The notes: generated by a model from the sequence alone, not told the origin. A stretch of 64,000 bases of DNA from Gallibacterium melopsittaci (GCF_042433085.1 NZ_JBHLWA010000049.1:62001-126000); one strand, 5' to 3'. Shown: positions 9,335 to 19,536, counted from the first letter of the stretch. Translations and numbers: made by a program.

Positions 9335-11722
9335 CTAATCTCTCAAATAAGCATTTAACTTCTCTTTCAATGCAGACAACACGGCATTCACCACTGCTGA
9401 AATATCTTCATCACTTAATGTCTTTTCTTTATCTTGCAACACTAAGCTAATTGCCAAACTTTTTGTTCCTTCAGCAATACCTGCACCTTGATAAACATCG
9501 AACAAATTAATTTGTGTTAATTGTGTTCCTGCTGCTTCACGACACACGGCTAATACACTATCTGCTGTCACATCTTCATTGACAATAATAGCTAAATCAC
9601 GGCGATTTGCTGGGAAACGAGAAATTTCTTTGGCTTGAATTACATCTTTATGAGCAATCTTATCCCACAACACTTCAAATACAACAACTTTTCCATTTAA
9701 ATCAAGACGTTGTGCGATACGAGGGTGAACAGTACCAATAAAACCAATCTCTTCACCATCAAGCATAATTGCTGCAGATTGCCCTGGATGTAATGCTGGA
9801 TAAGATTTTGCAATAAATTTAATATTTTTTCCAGCATTAGTCAGATCAAAAATACTCTCTAAATCACCTTTTAAATCAAAAAAATCAACAGTTTCTGATT
9901 TAATTGCCCAATGTTCAGCAGAGCGATTTCCAGTAATGACACCACCAAGCACAAATTCTTGACGTACGCCAATTTCCGCACTGTTATCTGGTACAAAACG
10001 TAAGCCTGCTTCAAATAAACGAATACGTGATTGTTGGCGATTCTGGTTATACGCTACCGCACCTAACAAACCACTGAGCAAAGAAACTCGCATTGCAGAC
10101 ATCTCTACTGAGATTGGATTTGGCAACACTAAGGCATCTTGTTGTGGGTGTAATAAAGATTGGATTTTCGGATCCACAAAGCTATAAGTAATTGCTTCTT
10201 GATAATCATGTTCTACAAACGCAGTTTTAATCCGACTTAATGAAACATCAGATTCCTTATGTTCACGCATCATTAAATGTGCTAATGGTGCATTATTTGG
10301 AATGGTGTTATAACCATAAATACGAGCAACTTCTTCAATTAAATCTTCTTCGATTTCAATATCAAAACGCCAGCTCGTTGGCATCACTGACCAAACATCA
10401 TTCGCAAAATTCACCTCAAAACCTAAACGTTGGAAAATATCGGTGACGGTTTCGGTTGGAATGACGTGCCCTAGTAGGCTATCTAATTTTTCACGACGTA
10501 ATGTAACTGGTTTTACTTTTGGTAAAAATTCTTCGCTAGCAACTTCACAGATTTCACCTGCTTCACCACCACAAATTTCAAGTAATAATGCAGTAGCACG
10601 TTCCATCGCATAGCGTTGTAACTCAAAATCAACACCACGTTCAAAGCGATGTGACGCATCAGTATGTAAACCATACTGTCTTGCACGGCCAGTAATGGCT
10701 AATGGTGCAAAGAAAGCAGATTCTAAAATCACATCTTTAGTCGTTTCATTTACGCCACTATCTTGACCACCAAAAATTCCTGCCATCGCTAATGGACCAT
10801 TTTGGTCAGCAATTAATAAGGTATTTTCTTTTAATTCAGCTGTTGAACCATCTAATAAAACTAATGTTTCGCCTGCTTTTGCCATTCTTACTTGTACTGG
10901 TTGTGCTACTTTTGCCGCATCAAAAGCGTGCATTGGTTGCCCTAATTCAAGCAAAATATAGTTAGTGATATCCACCACAGGATCGATTGAACGAATACCA
11001 CAACGGCGTAATTTCTCCTTCATCCAAACTGGTGTATCAGCTTGAACATTGACATTTTTCACAACACGCAATAAGTAACGTGGACAAGCCTCAGGCGCGA
11101 GTAATTCAATTTCTACTTTATCGCTAATTGTAGTGTTGACTGGGCTAAACTGTAATGGATTAAGTTCTGTTTTATTGACTACTGCCACTTCACGAGCAAT
11201 ACCACGAATACTTAAGCAATCAGCACGATTTGGTGTTAAGCTAATTTCAATTGCTTGATCATTTAAATTAAGATATTCGCGTAAATCCATACCAATTGGT
11301 GCATCAGCTGGTAATTCAATAATGCCATCACCATCGGTTGAAATTGCTAATTCAGCATAAGAACAAAGCATCCCTTCTGATGGTTGACCACGCAATTTTG
11401 CTTTTTTAATTTTAAAATCACCTGGCAATACCGCACCTACTTTTGCACAAGCTACTTTTAAACCTTTACGACAATTTGGTGCACCACAAACAATATCTAA
11501 TAATTCGCCTGTGCCAACATCAACTTTAGTAACACGCAATTTATCCGCATCTGGATGTTGGGCACATTCAACAACTTCACCTACTACTACATTAGTAAAT
11601 TCACCTGCAACCGCTTCAACACCATCAACTTCTAAACCAAGCATGGTAATTTGATCACATAACTGTTCTGTTATTATCGCAGGATTAACCCATTCTCTCA
11701 GCCAAGATTCATTGAATTTCAT
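9335..11722 (-). CDS. pheT: Phenylalanine-tRNA ligase beta subunit
   Basis: The 795-residue protein is full length for bacterial PheT. It has an N-terminal OB-fold tRNA-binding domain (VVVGEVVECAQHPDADKLRVT), then B3/B4 editing-domain segments, the B5 domain, the core (EEVARIYGYNTIPN) and a C-terminal ferredoxin-fold anticodon-binding domain (SRFPANRRDLAIIVNEDV). The beta subunit carries tRNA binding and editing of Tyr-tRNAPhe. It lies 21 bases after pheS and belongs to the same attenuated transcription unit. Confidence 0.98.
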   Translation of the reverse strand: MKFNESWLREWVNPAIITEQLCDQITMLGLEVDGVEAVAGEFTNVVVGEVVECAQHPDADKLRVTKVDVGTGELLDIVCGAPNCRKGLKVACAKVGAVLPGDFKIKKAKLRGQPSEGMLCSYAELAISTDGDGIIELPADAPIGMDLREYLNLNDQAIEISLTPNRADCLSIRGIAREVAVVNKTELNPLQFSPVNTTISDKVEIELLAPEACPRYLLRVVKNVNVQADTPVWMKEKLRRCGIRSIDPVVDITNYILLELGQPMHAFDAAKVAQPVQVRMAKAGETLVLLDGSTAELKENTLLIADQNGPLAMAGIFGGQDSGVNETTKDVILESAFFAPLAITGRARQYGLHTDASHRFERGVDFELQRYAMERATALLLEICGGEAGEICEVASEEFLPKVKPVTLRREKLDSLLGHVIPTETVTDIFQRLGFEVNFANDVWSVMPTSWRFDIEIEEDLIEEVARIYGYNTIPNNAPLAHLMMREHKESDVSLSRIKTAFVEHDYQEAITYSFVDPKIQSLLHPQQDALVLPNPISVEMSAMRVSLLSGLLGAVAYNQNRQQSRIRLFEAGLRFVPDNSAEIGVRQEFVLGGVITGNRSAEHWAIKSETVDFFDLKGDLESIFDLTNAGKNIKFIAKSYPALHPGQSAAIMLDGEEIGFIGTVHPRIAQRLDLNGKVVVFEVLWDKIAHKDVIQAKEISRFPANRRDLAIIVNEDVTADSVLAVCREAAGTQLTQINLFDVYQGAGIAEGTKSLAISLVLQDKEKTLSDEDISAVVNAVLSALKEKLNAYLRD

Positions 11723-11743
11723 TTAAGTTATCTCCCCTGCAAA

Positions 11744-12727
11744 TTAGTTAAATTGTTTTAAGAAACGAAGATCATTTTCAAAGAAAGCACGCAAATCAGT
11801 GACATTGTAACGCAACATTGTTAAACGCTCGACACCCATTCCTACTGCAAATCCAGAATATTCATTTGGATCAATACCAACATTGCGTAACACATTTGGA
11901 TGTACCATACCGCAACCTAGTACTTCTAACCATTTACCGTTTTTACGCATCACATCGACTTCCGCAGAAGGCTCTGTAAATGGGAAATAAGATGGACGGA
12001 AGCGAACTTGTAAATCCTCTTCAAAGAAATTACGTAAGAAATCGTGCAATAAGCCTTTTAATTCAGTAAAGTTTGCTTTCTTGTCCACAAACAATAACTC
12101 AATTTGATGGAACATTGGAGTATGGGTTTGGTCGTAATCATTACGATAAACACGACCAGGTGCAATAATGCGGATCGGTGGACGTTGTTTTTCCATCGTA
12201 CGAATTTGTACACCTGAGGTTTGGGTACGCAATAAACGCTCGGCATCAAACCAGAAAGTATCATGATCTGCACGTGCTGGGTGATGAGCTGGAATATTTA
12301 ACGCATCAAAATTATAGTGATCAGTTTCGATTTCTGGTCCAGTTTCAACAGCAAAACCTAATTCAGAGAAAAATTTCACTACACGTTCAATGGTTAATGA
12401 AACAGGATGCAAACCACCATTTTCTAACTTACGCCCTGGTAAGCTCACATCAATCCGTTCTTTCGCTAATTTGGCATTCAACTCTGCTTCTTCTAATTCT
12501 GCTTTTCTTGCATTTAATGCTGCTTGTGCAGTTTGTTTCGCTTCATTAATTTTAGCCCCCATTGCTGGACGTTCTTCTGCAGAAACATCTCTTAATCCTT
12601 GCATTAACAAGGTATAAGGACCTTTTTTACCAAAGTACTCAACACGGATAGCTTCAAGTGCTTTACCGTCCTGAGCTTTAGCGATTGCCGCTAAGGCTTC
12701 CTGTGTAATCTGTTCTAGGTTTTGCAT
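11744..12727 (-). CDS. pheS: Phenylalanine-tRNA ligase alpha subunit
   Basis: The 327-residue catalytic subunit has an N-terminal coiled coil followed by the class II core. Motif 2 is around RIIAPGRVYRNDYDQTHTPM and motif 3 is GFAVGMGVERLTMLRY. FHQIELLFVD and RPSYFPFTEPSAEVDV are typical PheS signatures. It activates Phe and charges tRNAPhe as an alpha2beta2 enzyme with PheT. The gene is preceded by a Phe-codon-rich leader ORF and a terminator, the expected attenuation control. Confidence 0.98.
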   Translation of the reverse strand: MQNLEQITQEALAAIAKAQDGKALEAIRVEYFGKKGPYTLLMQGLRDVSAEERPAMGAKINEAKQTAQAALNARKAELEEAELNAKLAKERIDVSLPGRKLENGGLHPVSLTIERVVKFFSELGFAVETGPEIETDHYNFDALNIPAHHPARADHDTFWFDAERLLRTQTSGVQIRTMEKQRPPIRIIAPGRVYRNDYDQTHTPMFHQIELLFVDKKANFTELKGLLHDFLRNFFEEDLQVRFRPSYFPFTEPSAEVDVMRKNGKWLEVLGCGMVHPNVLRNVGIDPNEYSGFAVGMGVERLTMLRYNVTDLRAFFENDLRFLKQFN

Positions 12728-12783
12728 ACCTTTCCTCTATAAATGTAACTTTAGCTAACTTGATAAGTCTTAAAAATTGTCAT

Positions 12784-12812
12784 AAAAAAAGCCTCCATAT
12801 TGAGGGAGGCTT
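12784..12812 (-). terminator. Attenuator terminator upstream of pheS
   Basis: On the minus strand GCCTCC-CTCAATAT-GGAGGC is followed by seven T, about 50 bases after the stop of the leader peptide ORF and before pheS. Stalling of ribosomes at the Phe codons of the leader would be expected to prevent this hairpin from forming. Confidence 0.85.
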
Positions 12813-12861
12813 GTCAGTTTAATTTGGCAAGAATTTAGTTAAACCAATCGCCTCTTAACAT

Positions 12862-12903
12862 CTAAGAGCTAAAAAATCGGAAACTAAAAACAACTATCAA
12901 CAT
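12862..12903 (-). CDS. pheM: pheST leader peptide (PheM-like)
   Basis: A 13-codon ORF from ATG 12903 to TAG 12862 reads MLIVVFSFRFFSS. It has four Phe in a seven-residue stretch (FSFRFF) and lies about 50 bases before the attenuator hairpin. E. coli PheM is 14 residues with a similar Phe cluster and controls pheST by transcription attenuation. The start has no strong RBS in sight. The position and Phe content are the evidence. Confidence 0.75.
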   Translation of the reverse strand: MLIVVFSFRFFSS

Positions 12904-12971
12904 AATTAAACTGAATGAAATTGGGTTAAAAGTTGAATAATGATAATACTAACGACTTAAAAAATCACGTT

Positions 12972-13646
12972 TTATTGTTGAATTTCTGCAATTTCTTGCT
13001 GAATAATTTGTGTCATCTGTACTTTCACCGATTCTTTATCAAAATCACCATCTGTGGGCAAACAGGTATAACAAAAAAATTGCCCTGAAAAATGAAATGC
13101 TAATAACGCAGAATGTAAATGGCAACGTGCTGTCGTTTGCCTATTTCCATACAAAGGATCACCTAAAATTGGACTGCCTAAACTTTTCATTGCTACTCGT
13201 AATTGATGCGTTTTACCTGTTTGTGGTTTTAATACAAATAAACGTAATTTACTCTCGCAACTGACAGAATAAAAACGGGTAATCGCGGGATGCTGTTGTT
13301 CTTGAGTTAACTTCCACATTCCCCGTCTTGTTCGCACCATATCACCACGAATTAATCCCTGTTTTTTCTTTGGTTTCTCTTGTGCTAACGCAAAATAAAT
13401 TTTCTGCACTTGATGTTGTGCAAAACAGGCTGACAATTCTGCGGCGGCAGATTTGTGTAACGCAAATAATAACAATCCTGAAGTACTTTTATCTAAACGG
13501 TGGACTAACCACACTTGTTCCACATTGAGTTGTTTTGCTAACAATGTGGTTAACCCTATTTCTTGTTCATCTTTATGTACACTGATTCCTTGTGGCTTAT
13601 CAATCACCACAAAATCTGCGGTTTGCGCAATAATAGGAAAAATCAT
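12972..13646 (-). CDS. RluA-family RNA pseudouridine synthase
   Basis: The 224-residue compact RluA-type enzyme has the catalytic motif VHRLDKSTSGLLLFAL at about residues 48-63. TGKTHQLRVAMKSLGSPILG follows, then DPLYGN. There is no S4 RNA-binding domain. It resembles the uncharacterized RluA-like protein HI_0042 of Haemophilus. The RNA target is unknown. The start at 13646 has GGAG 6-7 bases upstream, and that RBS overlaps the stop of the aldo-keto reductase gene, so the two are probably one operon. Confidence 0.87.
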   Translation of the reverse strand: MIFPIIAQTADFVVIDKPQGISVHKDEQEIGLTTLLAKQLNVEQVWLVHRLDKSTSGLLLFALHKSAAAELSACFAQHQVQKIYFALAQEKPKKKQGLIRGDMVRTRRGMWKLTQEQQHPAITRFYSVSCESKLRLFVLKPQTGKTHQLRVAMKSLGSPILGDPLYGNRQTTARCHLHSALLAFHFSGQFFCYTCLPTDGDFDKESVKVQMTQIIQQEIAEIQQ

Positions 13647-13653
13647 TGTGCTC

Positions 13654-14631
13654 CTACTTTTTTCTTGGAATAACACTAGTTAATTGATGCGGTAAATACA
13701 ATTCTTCCAAATAGTTTGCATCTTGATCATTTAGTGTAAACTCAACGGCTTGCACAGCATCTAAGAAATGAGCAGTCTTGGTTGCCCCAACAATCGGTGC
13801 TGCAACACCTTGTTTAAACAACCACGCTAAGGCAATCTCTGTCATTGATACACCATAACGCTCCGCAAGCTCTGCCACACGTTGTACAATCAAGAAATCA
13901 CTCTCTTTAGTTCTTTCATATTTTGCTTTTGCCATTTTATCTGTTTGACTACGAGATGAGTTACTTTCCCATGTTTTACGAGTTAAATGACCAGCGGCCA
14001 AAGGCGAATAAGGAATTAATGATACGCCATATTGTTGTGCCACAGGAATTAACTCTCGCTCATCCTCTCGATAAAGCAAATTATAGTGATTTTGTAATGT
14101 TGAGAATAATGTCCAACCGTTCTGTTCGGCAACTAATTGCATATTATGGAATTGATAACCATACATTGCTGATGCTCCAATCGCCCGCACTTTTCCAGCT
14201 ATCACTAATTGATGCAAAGTTTCCATCGTTTCTTCAATGGGAGTGTTGTAGTCAAAACGGTGAATTTGGTATAAGTCAAGGTAATCTGTCCCAAGACGTT
14301 GCAACGTTCCATCAATTTCTCGCAAAATAGCTGCACGAGAAAGCGCACCTTCGTTAAAAAAGACTTTGGAAGCCAAAACTACCTTTTCTCTTGCTACACC
14401 TAGTTGTTTCAACGCATTACCTAGATAAATTTCGCTCGTACCATGCGAATAACAATTTGCTGTATCAAAAAAGTTTACGCCACATTCTAATGCTTGCTTG
14501 ATCATTGCTGTCGTTTGTTGTTGATCTAATGTCCATAAATGGAAGTCTTCTGATGGTTTCCCATAGGACATACAACCCACACAAATTCTTGATACTTCAA
14601 TTTCCGTATTGCCTAATCTTGTATATTTCAT
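13654..14631 (-). CDS. Aldo/keto reductase (YajO-like)
   Basis: The 325-residue TIM-barrel oxidoreductase starts MKYTRLGNTEIEVSRICVGC. The catalytic tetrad is visible: Asp and Tyr in FFDTANCYSHG, Lys in VVLASKVFF and His in YQIHRFD. The NADPH-binding end has GVAAPIVGATKTAHF. The closest match I recognise is the E. coli YajO type. The physiological substrate is not evident. It is followed at once by the RluA-like gene, and its stop is TAG. Confidence 0.88.
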   Translation of the reverse strand: MKYTRLGNTEIEVSRICVGCMSYGKPSEDFHLWTLDQQQTTAMIKQALECGVNFFDTANCYSHGTSEIYLGNALKQLGVAREKVVLASKVFFNEGALSRAAILREIDGTLQRLGTDYLDLYQIHRFDYNTPIEETMETLHQLVIAGKVRAIGASAMYGYQFHNMQLVAEQNGWTLFSTLQNHYNLLYREDERELIPVAQQYGVSLIPYSPLAAGHLTRKTWESNSSRSQTDKMAKAKYERTKESDFLIVQRVAELAERYGVSMTEIALAWLFKQGVAAPIVGATKTAHFLDAVQAVEFTLNDQDANYLEELYLPHQLTSVIPRKK

Positions 14632-14905
14632 CCTAACCTCGTTGTTCTATCACATATCAATTCAAACCCACTTAGAATACTGCTCATTGCTGTCAGATAC
14701 TAGCGTTCAATAAACATTTTTAAACAAAAAATTCCAGCAAACTTGCTCAGATTTTTTCAATAAAATCAATCTCTTTTTTTATAAAAATTTCATTCTTAAG
14801 GATTGCATTAATTCATATCTTGATGAATTATAAAATGGCAAATTTTTTCTACAATAAACTACAAATTCTCATCATTAAAAAAATCTATTTTGAAAGGAGA
14901 AATTG

Positions 14906-15183
14906 ATGAAACAACATCAATATAAAATTACAGTTGATTATCTTACTGATCAGGAAGGTAATCCTATTAATCAACAAATTCAGTTTAATGCACCTAATCA
15001 CGATAAGAATTAATGCAACAACGTGAAGGCTTTACCCCTGAAATGGCACAACGTTTTGCCGTAGGCTTAAAACTTATGACTGAAGTTATCATGGAAAATA
15101 GGAATAACCCTTTATTTCAAGAAATTCGCCCAATGATTGGTGATATGATGAAAGTAATTAAAGGTAAAGGGAAAAAAGAATAA
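14906..15183 (+). pseudogene. DUF3861-family gene, split by deletion/frameshift
   Basis: ATG 14906 (AAAGGAG upstream) encodes 35 residues, MKQHQYKITVDYLTDQEG through NAPNHDKN, ending TAA at 15011-15013. A second ORF starts at ATG 15013, overlapping the stop by one base in another frame, and gives 56 residues including GFTPEMAQRFAVGLKLMTEV and NPLFQEIRPMIGDMMKV. Together they match the front and back of DUF3861 proteins (about 90-95 residues), with a few residues lost at the junction. This looks like a disrupted gene. The TAATG overlap would permit coupled translation of two peptides, so residual function cannot be excluded. Confidence 0.65.
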
Positions 15184-15196
15184 CTATATAGTTAAA

Positions 15197-15218
15197 AGGC
15201 AGTGTAGAAACACTGCCT
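15197..15218. terminator. Hairpin between DUF3861 gene and glgP
   Basis: AGGCAGTGT-AGAA-ACACTGCCT is a perfect 9-bp stem with a tetraloop between convergent genes. T-runs on both sides are modest, so it probably works in both directions. Confidence 0.7.
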
Positions 15219-15235
15219 CTATAACTTAATAAAAA

Positions 15236-17743
15236 TTAAAGTTTCTCTGGAAGCTCATCTTCAAACACACAGTTCTCTGCTTCATAAACCTCTTTGTCAT
15301 AACTTAACAATGGACCAACTTTCCAGATATTTTCCGCATAATCAATAATCGAACGGTCAGAGGAGAAATACCCCATATTTGCGGTATTAATTAATGCAGA
15401 TTTTGCCCATGCTTGAGGATTACGATAATGTTCATCAACCTGTTTTTGAATTTCCACATAAGAACGGAAATCTGCCATCACTTGATAATAATCACTGAAC
15501 AGATTTAGTTCATTTTGATAACGCATTGGTTCTTGCGGTGAAAAACGTCCTGAAGTAATTTGTTGCACAATTTCATGCAGTTGCGGATCTTTTTCAAAGA
15601 ACTCAAATGGTGAATAGCCTCTTGCACGTAAGGCTTCTACTTGTTCAACAGTGTTACCAAAAATAAAGACGTTTTCTTGTCCAACCATATTGAGAATTTC
15701 AACATTTGCACCGTCTAATGTTCCTACTGTTAAGGCACCATTTAAGGCAAATTTCATATTACTGGTTCCTGATGCTTCAGTTCCTGCTAATGAAATTTGT
15801 TCAGAAAGATCAGCTGCTGGAATAATGATTTGTGCCAAACTTACACCATAGTTAGGAATAAAGACCACTTTAATTAAATCACGTACTCGGCCATCATTAT
15901 TGATAACTTGTGCAACATCATTGATTAAATTAATAATCTTCTTCGCAGTATGATAAGCACTTGCCGCTTTTCCAGCGAAAATAAACACACGCGGTGTCCA
16001 ATCTGCCTCTGGATTTTGCAAGATTTGGTTATAGCGATAAATAATATGTAACACATTCAATAACTGACGTTTATATTCGTGAATACGTTTTACCTGCACA
16101 TCAAATAACGCATGTGGATTGACTTCAATGCCGAGATTTTTCTTGATGTAATCGGCTAAACGTTGTTTATTTTCAAATTTCACACGTTGGAAATCTTGCA
16201 AGAATGCTTGATCGTCAACAAATTGATTTAATTGGCTAAGTTCTTCCAAATCTTTACGCCATTTCCTACCAATACGCCCATCAATTAATGCCGATAATCC
16301 TGGATTCGCAATAGCCAACCAACGACGAGGAGTTACCCCATTGGTTACATTCGTAAAACGATCAGGATAAATTTGTGCGAAGTCAGCAAAAATTGATTTC
16401 ACCATTAAATCAGAGTGAATTTTCGCCACGCCGTTGATCTTATATGAACCAATTACTGCTAACCAAGCCATACGCACGCGACGACCATTATCTTCATCAA
16501 TAATCGACACACGGCGAATCAGATCTTCACCATACCCTTTCGCACGCAGATCATTTAAGAAATGTTCATTAATTTCTAAGATAATTTGTAAATGACGCGG
16601 TAGGATTGTGCCTAACATCTCGATTGGCCACGTTTCTAACGCTTCGCTCATTAATGTATGGTTGGTGTAAGAGAAAATCTTGCAACACATTTGCCACGCT
16701 TGTAGCCATTCATAGCCATGTTCATCAATTAATAAACGCATTAGCTCAGGAATCGCCAATACTGGGTGAGTATCATTTAAGTGAATCGCCACTTTATCCG
16801 CTAAATTGTCTAAATTATCAAAAATATCAAGGTGACGACGTAAAATATCTTGTACTGATGCAGAGGTTAAGAAATGCTCTTGGCGTAAACGTAGCTCACG
16901 ACCAGCAGTGGTTGAATCATCTGGATATAATACTCGTGATACATTTTCAGAGAAGTTTTGTTTTTCCATCGCAGCAAAATAATCACCACGATTAAAATCA
17001 TTTAAACTGAAAGCATCACTGGATTGTGCCGACCATAAGCGTAAGGTGTTGGCAATGTCATTATCGTAACCTGGAATTAATTGATCATAGCCTAATGCCA
17101 CCACTTCATCTGAAGGTTTCCAGATACATTTATTATTTTCATAATAAATTTGGCCTCCAAAACGGATAGGAATTTTTTTACTTGGGCGATTGTATTCCCA
17201 CGCAATATTTTGTGCTAACCAACCGTCTGGTTTCTCTACTTGACGACCATTTTCAATCTCTTGTCTAAACATCCCATAATCATAACGAATACCGTAACCC
17301 GTTGCTGGAATGCGTAAAGTCGCAAGGCTATCTAAGAAACAGGCTGCTAAACGCCCTAATCCACCATTTCCTAAACCAGGATCTTCTTCTTGATTAAGGA
17401 TAGCATCAAAGTCTAAACCAAGTTCAGTAAAGGCTTGTTTCATTGCCTCATAAACATTCTCTGCAATTAAAGCATTACTAAATGCACGTCCCATTAAAAA
17501 TTCCATAGAAAGATAATAGACACGGCGTGATTGTTCATGTTTGATTGCACGGCGAGTATGTAAACGAGATTGTGCGCTTAAATCACGCACTGTATAAAGT
17601 GCTGCATTTAACCAGTTAGTTAATTTTGCTTCTGATGGTTCACAACATAAGTTATAGATAAGTTTGGAAACGATAGTTGCTTTGAGGGATTCAACATCTC
17701 TGGCTGGTGCATTATAGGTAAATTTAATTTTATTTGCTGGCAT
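15236..17743 (-). CDS. glgP: Glycogen phosphorylase
   Basis: The 835-residue GT35 enzyme is full length. The pyridoxal-phosphate Lys is in ASGTSNMKFALNGALTVG, around residue 662. Other landmarks are EDPGLGNGGLGRLAACFLDS, VKRIHEYKRQLLN and AVGANVEI-like GTLDGANVEILN. It releases glucose 1-phosphate from glycogen. It is the last gene of the glycogen cluster, but about 258 bases and a terminator-like hairpin separate it from glgA, so it probably has its own promoter. Confidence 0.97.
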   Translation of the reverse strand: MPANKIKFTYNAPARDVESLKATIVSKLIYNLCCEPSEAKLTNWLNAALYTVRDLSAQSRLHTRRAIKHEQSRRVYYLSMEFLMGRAFSNALIAENVYEAMKQAFTELGLDFDAILNQEEDPGLGNGGLGRLAACFLDSLATLRIPATGYGIRYDYGMFRQEIENGRQVEKPDGWLAQNIAWEYNRPSKKIPIRFGGQIYYENNKCIWKPSDEVVALGYDQLIPGYDNDIANTLRLWSAQSSDAFSLNDFNRGDYFAAMEKQNFSENVSRVLYPDDSTTAGRELRLRQEHFLTSASVQDILRRHLDIFDNLDNLADKVAIHLNDTHPVLAIPELMRLLIDEHGYEWLQAWQMCCKIFSYTNHTLMSEALETWPIEMLGTILPRHLQIILEINEHFLNDLRAKGYGEDLIRRVSIIDEDNGRRVRMAWLAVIGSYKINGVAKIHSDLMVKSIFADFAQIYPDRFTNVTNGVTPRRWLAIANPGLSALIDGRIGRKWRKDLEELSQLNQFVDDQAFLQDFQRVKFENKQRLADYIKKNLGIEVNPHALFDVQVKRIHEYKRQLLNVLHIIYRYNQILQNPEADWTPRVFIFAGKAASAYHTAKKIINLINDVAQVINNDGRVRDLIKVVFIPNYGVSLAQIIIPAADLSEQISLAGTEASGTSNMKFALNGALTVGTLDGANVEILNMVGQENVFIFGNTVEQVEALRARGYSPFEFFEKDPQLHEIVQQITSGRFSPQEPMRYQNELNLFSDYYQVMADFRSYVEIQKQVDEHYRNPQAWAKSALINTANMGYFSSDRSIIDYAENIWKVGPLLSYDKEVYEAENCVFEDELPEKL

Positions 17744-17940
17744 TTTTGATCTCCAATAGGAAAATGGCTCATTTTTGCGGCGGGTATCCTATGTTATTTT
17801 GTTGATTTTTTCAATGAAAAATGAACATTATTTACCCCAAAATCGTATAAATATTCACTATCAAATAATAATTAGAAGTGTTTCTCCAATTATAACATAA
17901 TGATTTTTATGAATTATTTTTTATAACTCACTTATCAATT

Positions 17941-17980
17941 ATAAAAAGAAATAGTGTGTATAAAATCACCTATACACACT
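17941..17980 (-). terminator. Terminator after glgA
   Basis: AGTGTGTATA and TATACACACT form a 10-bp stem with an 8-base loop. On the minus strand it follows glgA by about 20 bases and is followed by ATTTCTTTTT. The remaining 17744-17940 is AT-rich and probably holds the glgP promoter. I see no further gene there. Confidence 0.65.
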
Positions 17981-18001
17981 ATTCTTCTAAATAAACATCT
18001 A

Positions 18002-19432
18002 TTATTTTTGATATAAAGCTAAATAACTTTTTGCAGCTTTTTGCCAACTAAAGTCTTGTTGCATTGCAGTAGAACGAATTAAACTCCATTGGCGAGGCTT
18101 TTGCCAAATATCTAGCATTTTATCAATCGCATAAAGGAAACCCGTAACATCTGCATGTAAGAAGACAAATCCTGTTGCGGTTTTCACTTTTTGAGTGTCT
18201 GGTGTGGTATCCACAACGGTATCTGCTAGACCACCTGTCGCTCTTACTAATGGCAATGTACCGTATTTCAAACCATAAAGTTGGGTTAATCCACAAGGTT
18301 CAAAACGACTAGGCACCAAAATCACGTCACCACCAGCTACCATACGGTGTGATAAGGCTTCATTGTAAGCAATTTTCACCCCAATTTGACTTGGATAGGT
18401 TGCTGCAAGGTGACGTAAACTCTCTTCAAAATGTGGTGCACCTGATCCTAATACCGCTAGTTGAATGCCTTTATTCACCATTGTTTCGGCTGCAGCAATG
18501 ACTAAATCCGCACCTTTTTGCTCTACTAAACGTGTTACCATCACTAATAAAGGGGCATCTGGATTTTGTGCTAAACCAAATTCTGCTTGCAAAGCCTCTT
18601 TATCTTTTTTCTTACCTTGCATCTTGCCAATTTTATACGTTTTTTCGAGGTTTGGATCAGTCGCAGGATTCCACACCTGATCATCTACGCCATTTAAAAT
18701 GCCATGCAAACGATGTTGTGCTGCTCGAGTCTGTAATAAACCATCAAAACCATATGCCATACTTGGATCGGTAATTTCACGTGCATAGGTTGGACTCACT
18801 GCAGTAATTTCATCGGCATAATATAAACCAGCTTTCAGATAAGAAATTTGCCCATAAAATTCTAACCCATCAACATGGAAGAAATGGTGTGGTAATTGCA
18901 ATTCCGCCATATGGCGAGCATCAAATAATCCAGCGTAAGCTAAATTATGAATGGTGAAGATTTTTTTCACAGGTAAATTCCAAGCGACTGCATAAGCCCC
19001 TGCTAAACCAGCTTGCCAGTCGTGCATATGCAAAACATCTGCCTCCCCCCACCAAGTATCTGCACCAGCGGCTAATGCTGCGCCAACCCAACCAAGAATC
19101 GCAAAACGTAAATAGTTATCGGCATAATCTTGATAATATTCATTATGATAAGGATTACCTGCTCGATTAAATAAGTGTGGAGCATTAATTAAATAAATCC
19201 CAATGCCTTGATATTCTGCATGGCGAATTTCAATATGACCTGCAAAGGTAAAGAGATGCAACGAATGTTCATGCTGTGGCAATTTTTCCGCAACCGTAGG
19301 ATACATCGGTAATACTACTCTTACATCCATACCCTCTGCTTGTTGTGCAAAAGGTAATGCACCCATAACATCTGCTAAACCGCCGGTTTTAATCAATGGA
19401 TAAAGTTCTGAACAGATATGAAGTACTTTCAT
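18002..19432 (-). CDS. glgA: Glycogen synthase (ADP-glucose type)
   Basis: The 476-residue GT5 enzyme starts MKVLHICSELYPLIKTGGLA, which includes the KxGGLADV ADP-glucose site near the N-terminus. The C-terminal domain has MVTRLVEQKGADL, PSRFEPCGLTQLYGLKYGTLP and TGGLADTVVD. It elongates alpha-1,4-glucan from ADP-glucose made by GlgC. The start at 19432 gives the family length. An in-frame ATG at 19516 would add 28 unrelated residues. Confidence 0.97.
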   Translation of the reverse strand: MKVLHICSELYPLIKTGGLADVMGALPFAQQAEGMDVRVVLPMYPTVAEKLPQHEHSLHLFTFAGHIEIRHAEYQGIGIYLINAPHLFNRAGNPYHNEYYQDYADNYLRFAILGWVGAALAAGADTWWGEADVLHMHDWQAGLAGAYAVAWNLPVKKIFTIHNLAYAGLFDARHMAELQLPHHFFHVDGLEFYGQISYLKAGLYYADEITAVSPTYAREITDPSMAYGFDGLLQTRAAQHRLHGILNGVDDQVWNPATDPNLEKTYKIGKMQGKKKDKEALQAEFGLAQNPDAPLLVMVTRLVEQKGADLVIAAAETMVNKGIQLAVLGSGAPHFEESLRHLAATYPSQIGVKIAYNEALSHRMVAGGDVILVPSRFEPCGLTQLYGLKYGTLPLVRATGGLADTVVDTTPDTQKVKTATGFVFLHADVTGFLYAIDKMLDIWQKPRQWSLIRSTAMQQDFSWQKAAKSYLALYQK

Positions 19433-19536
19433 TATTAAATAAGATCCTTGTTTTATTGAGAAAATATCCACTTTTCCGTTACTGATGTCCGCGAAAAAGT
19501 GGATATCATTATGCATTAGTTATAGAGGATGTAGCG

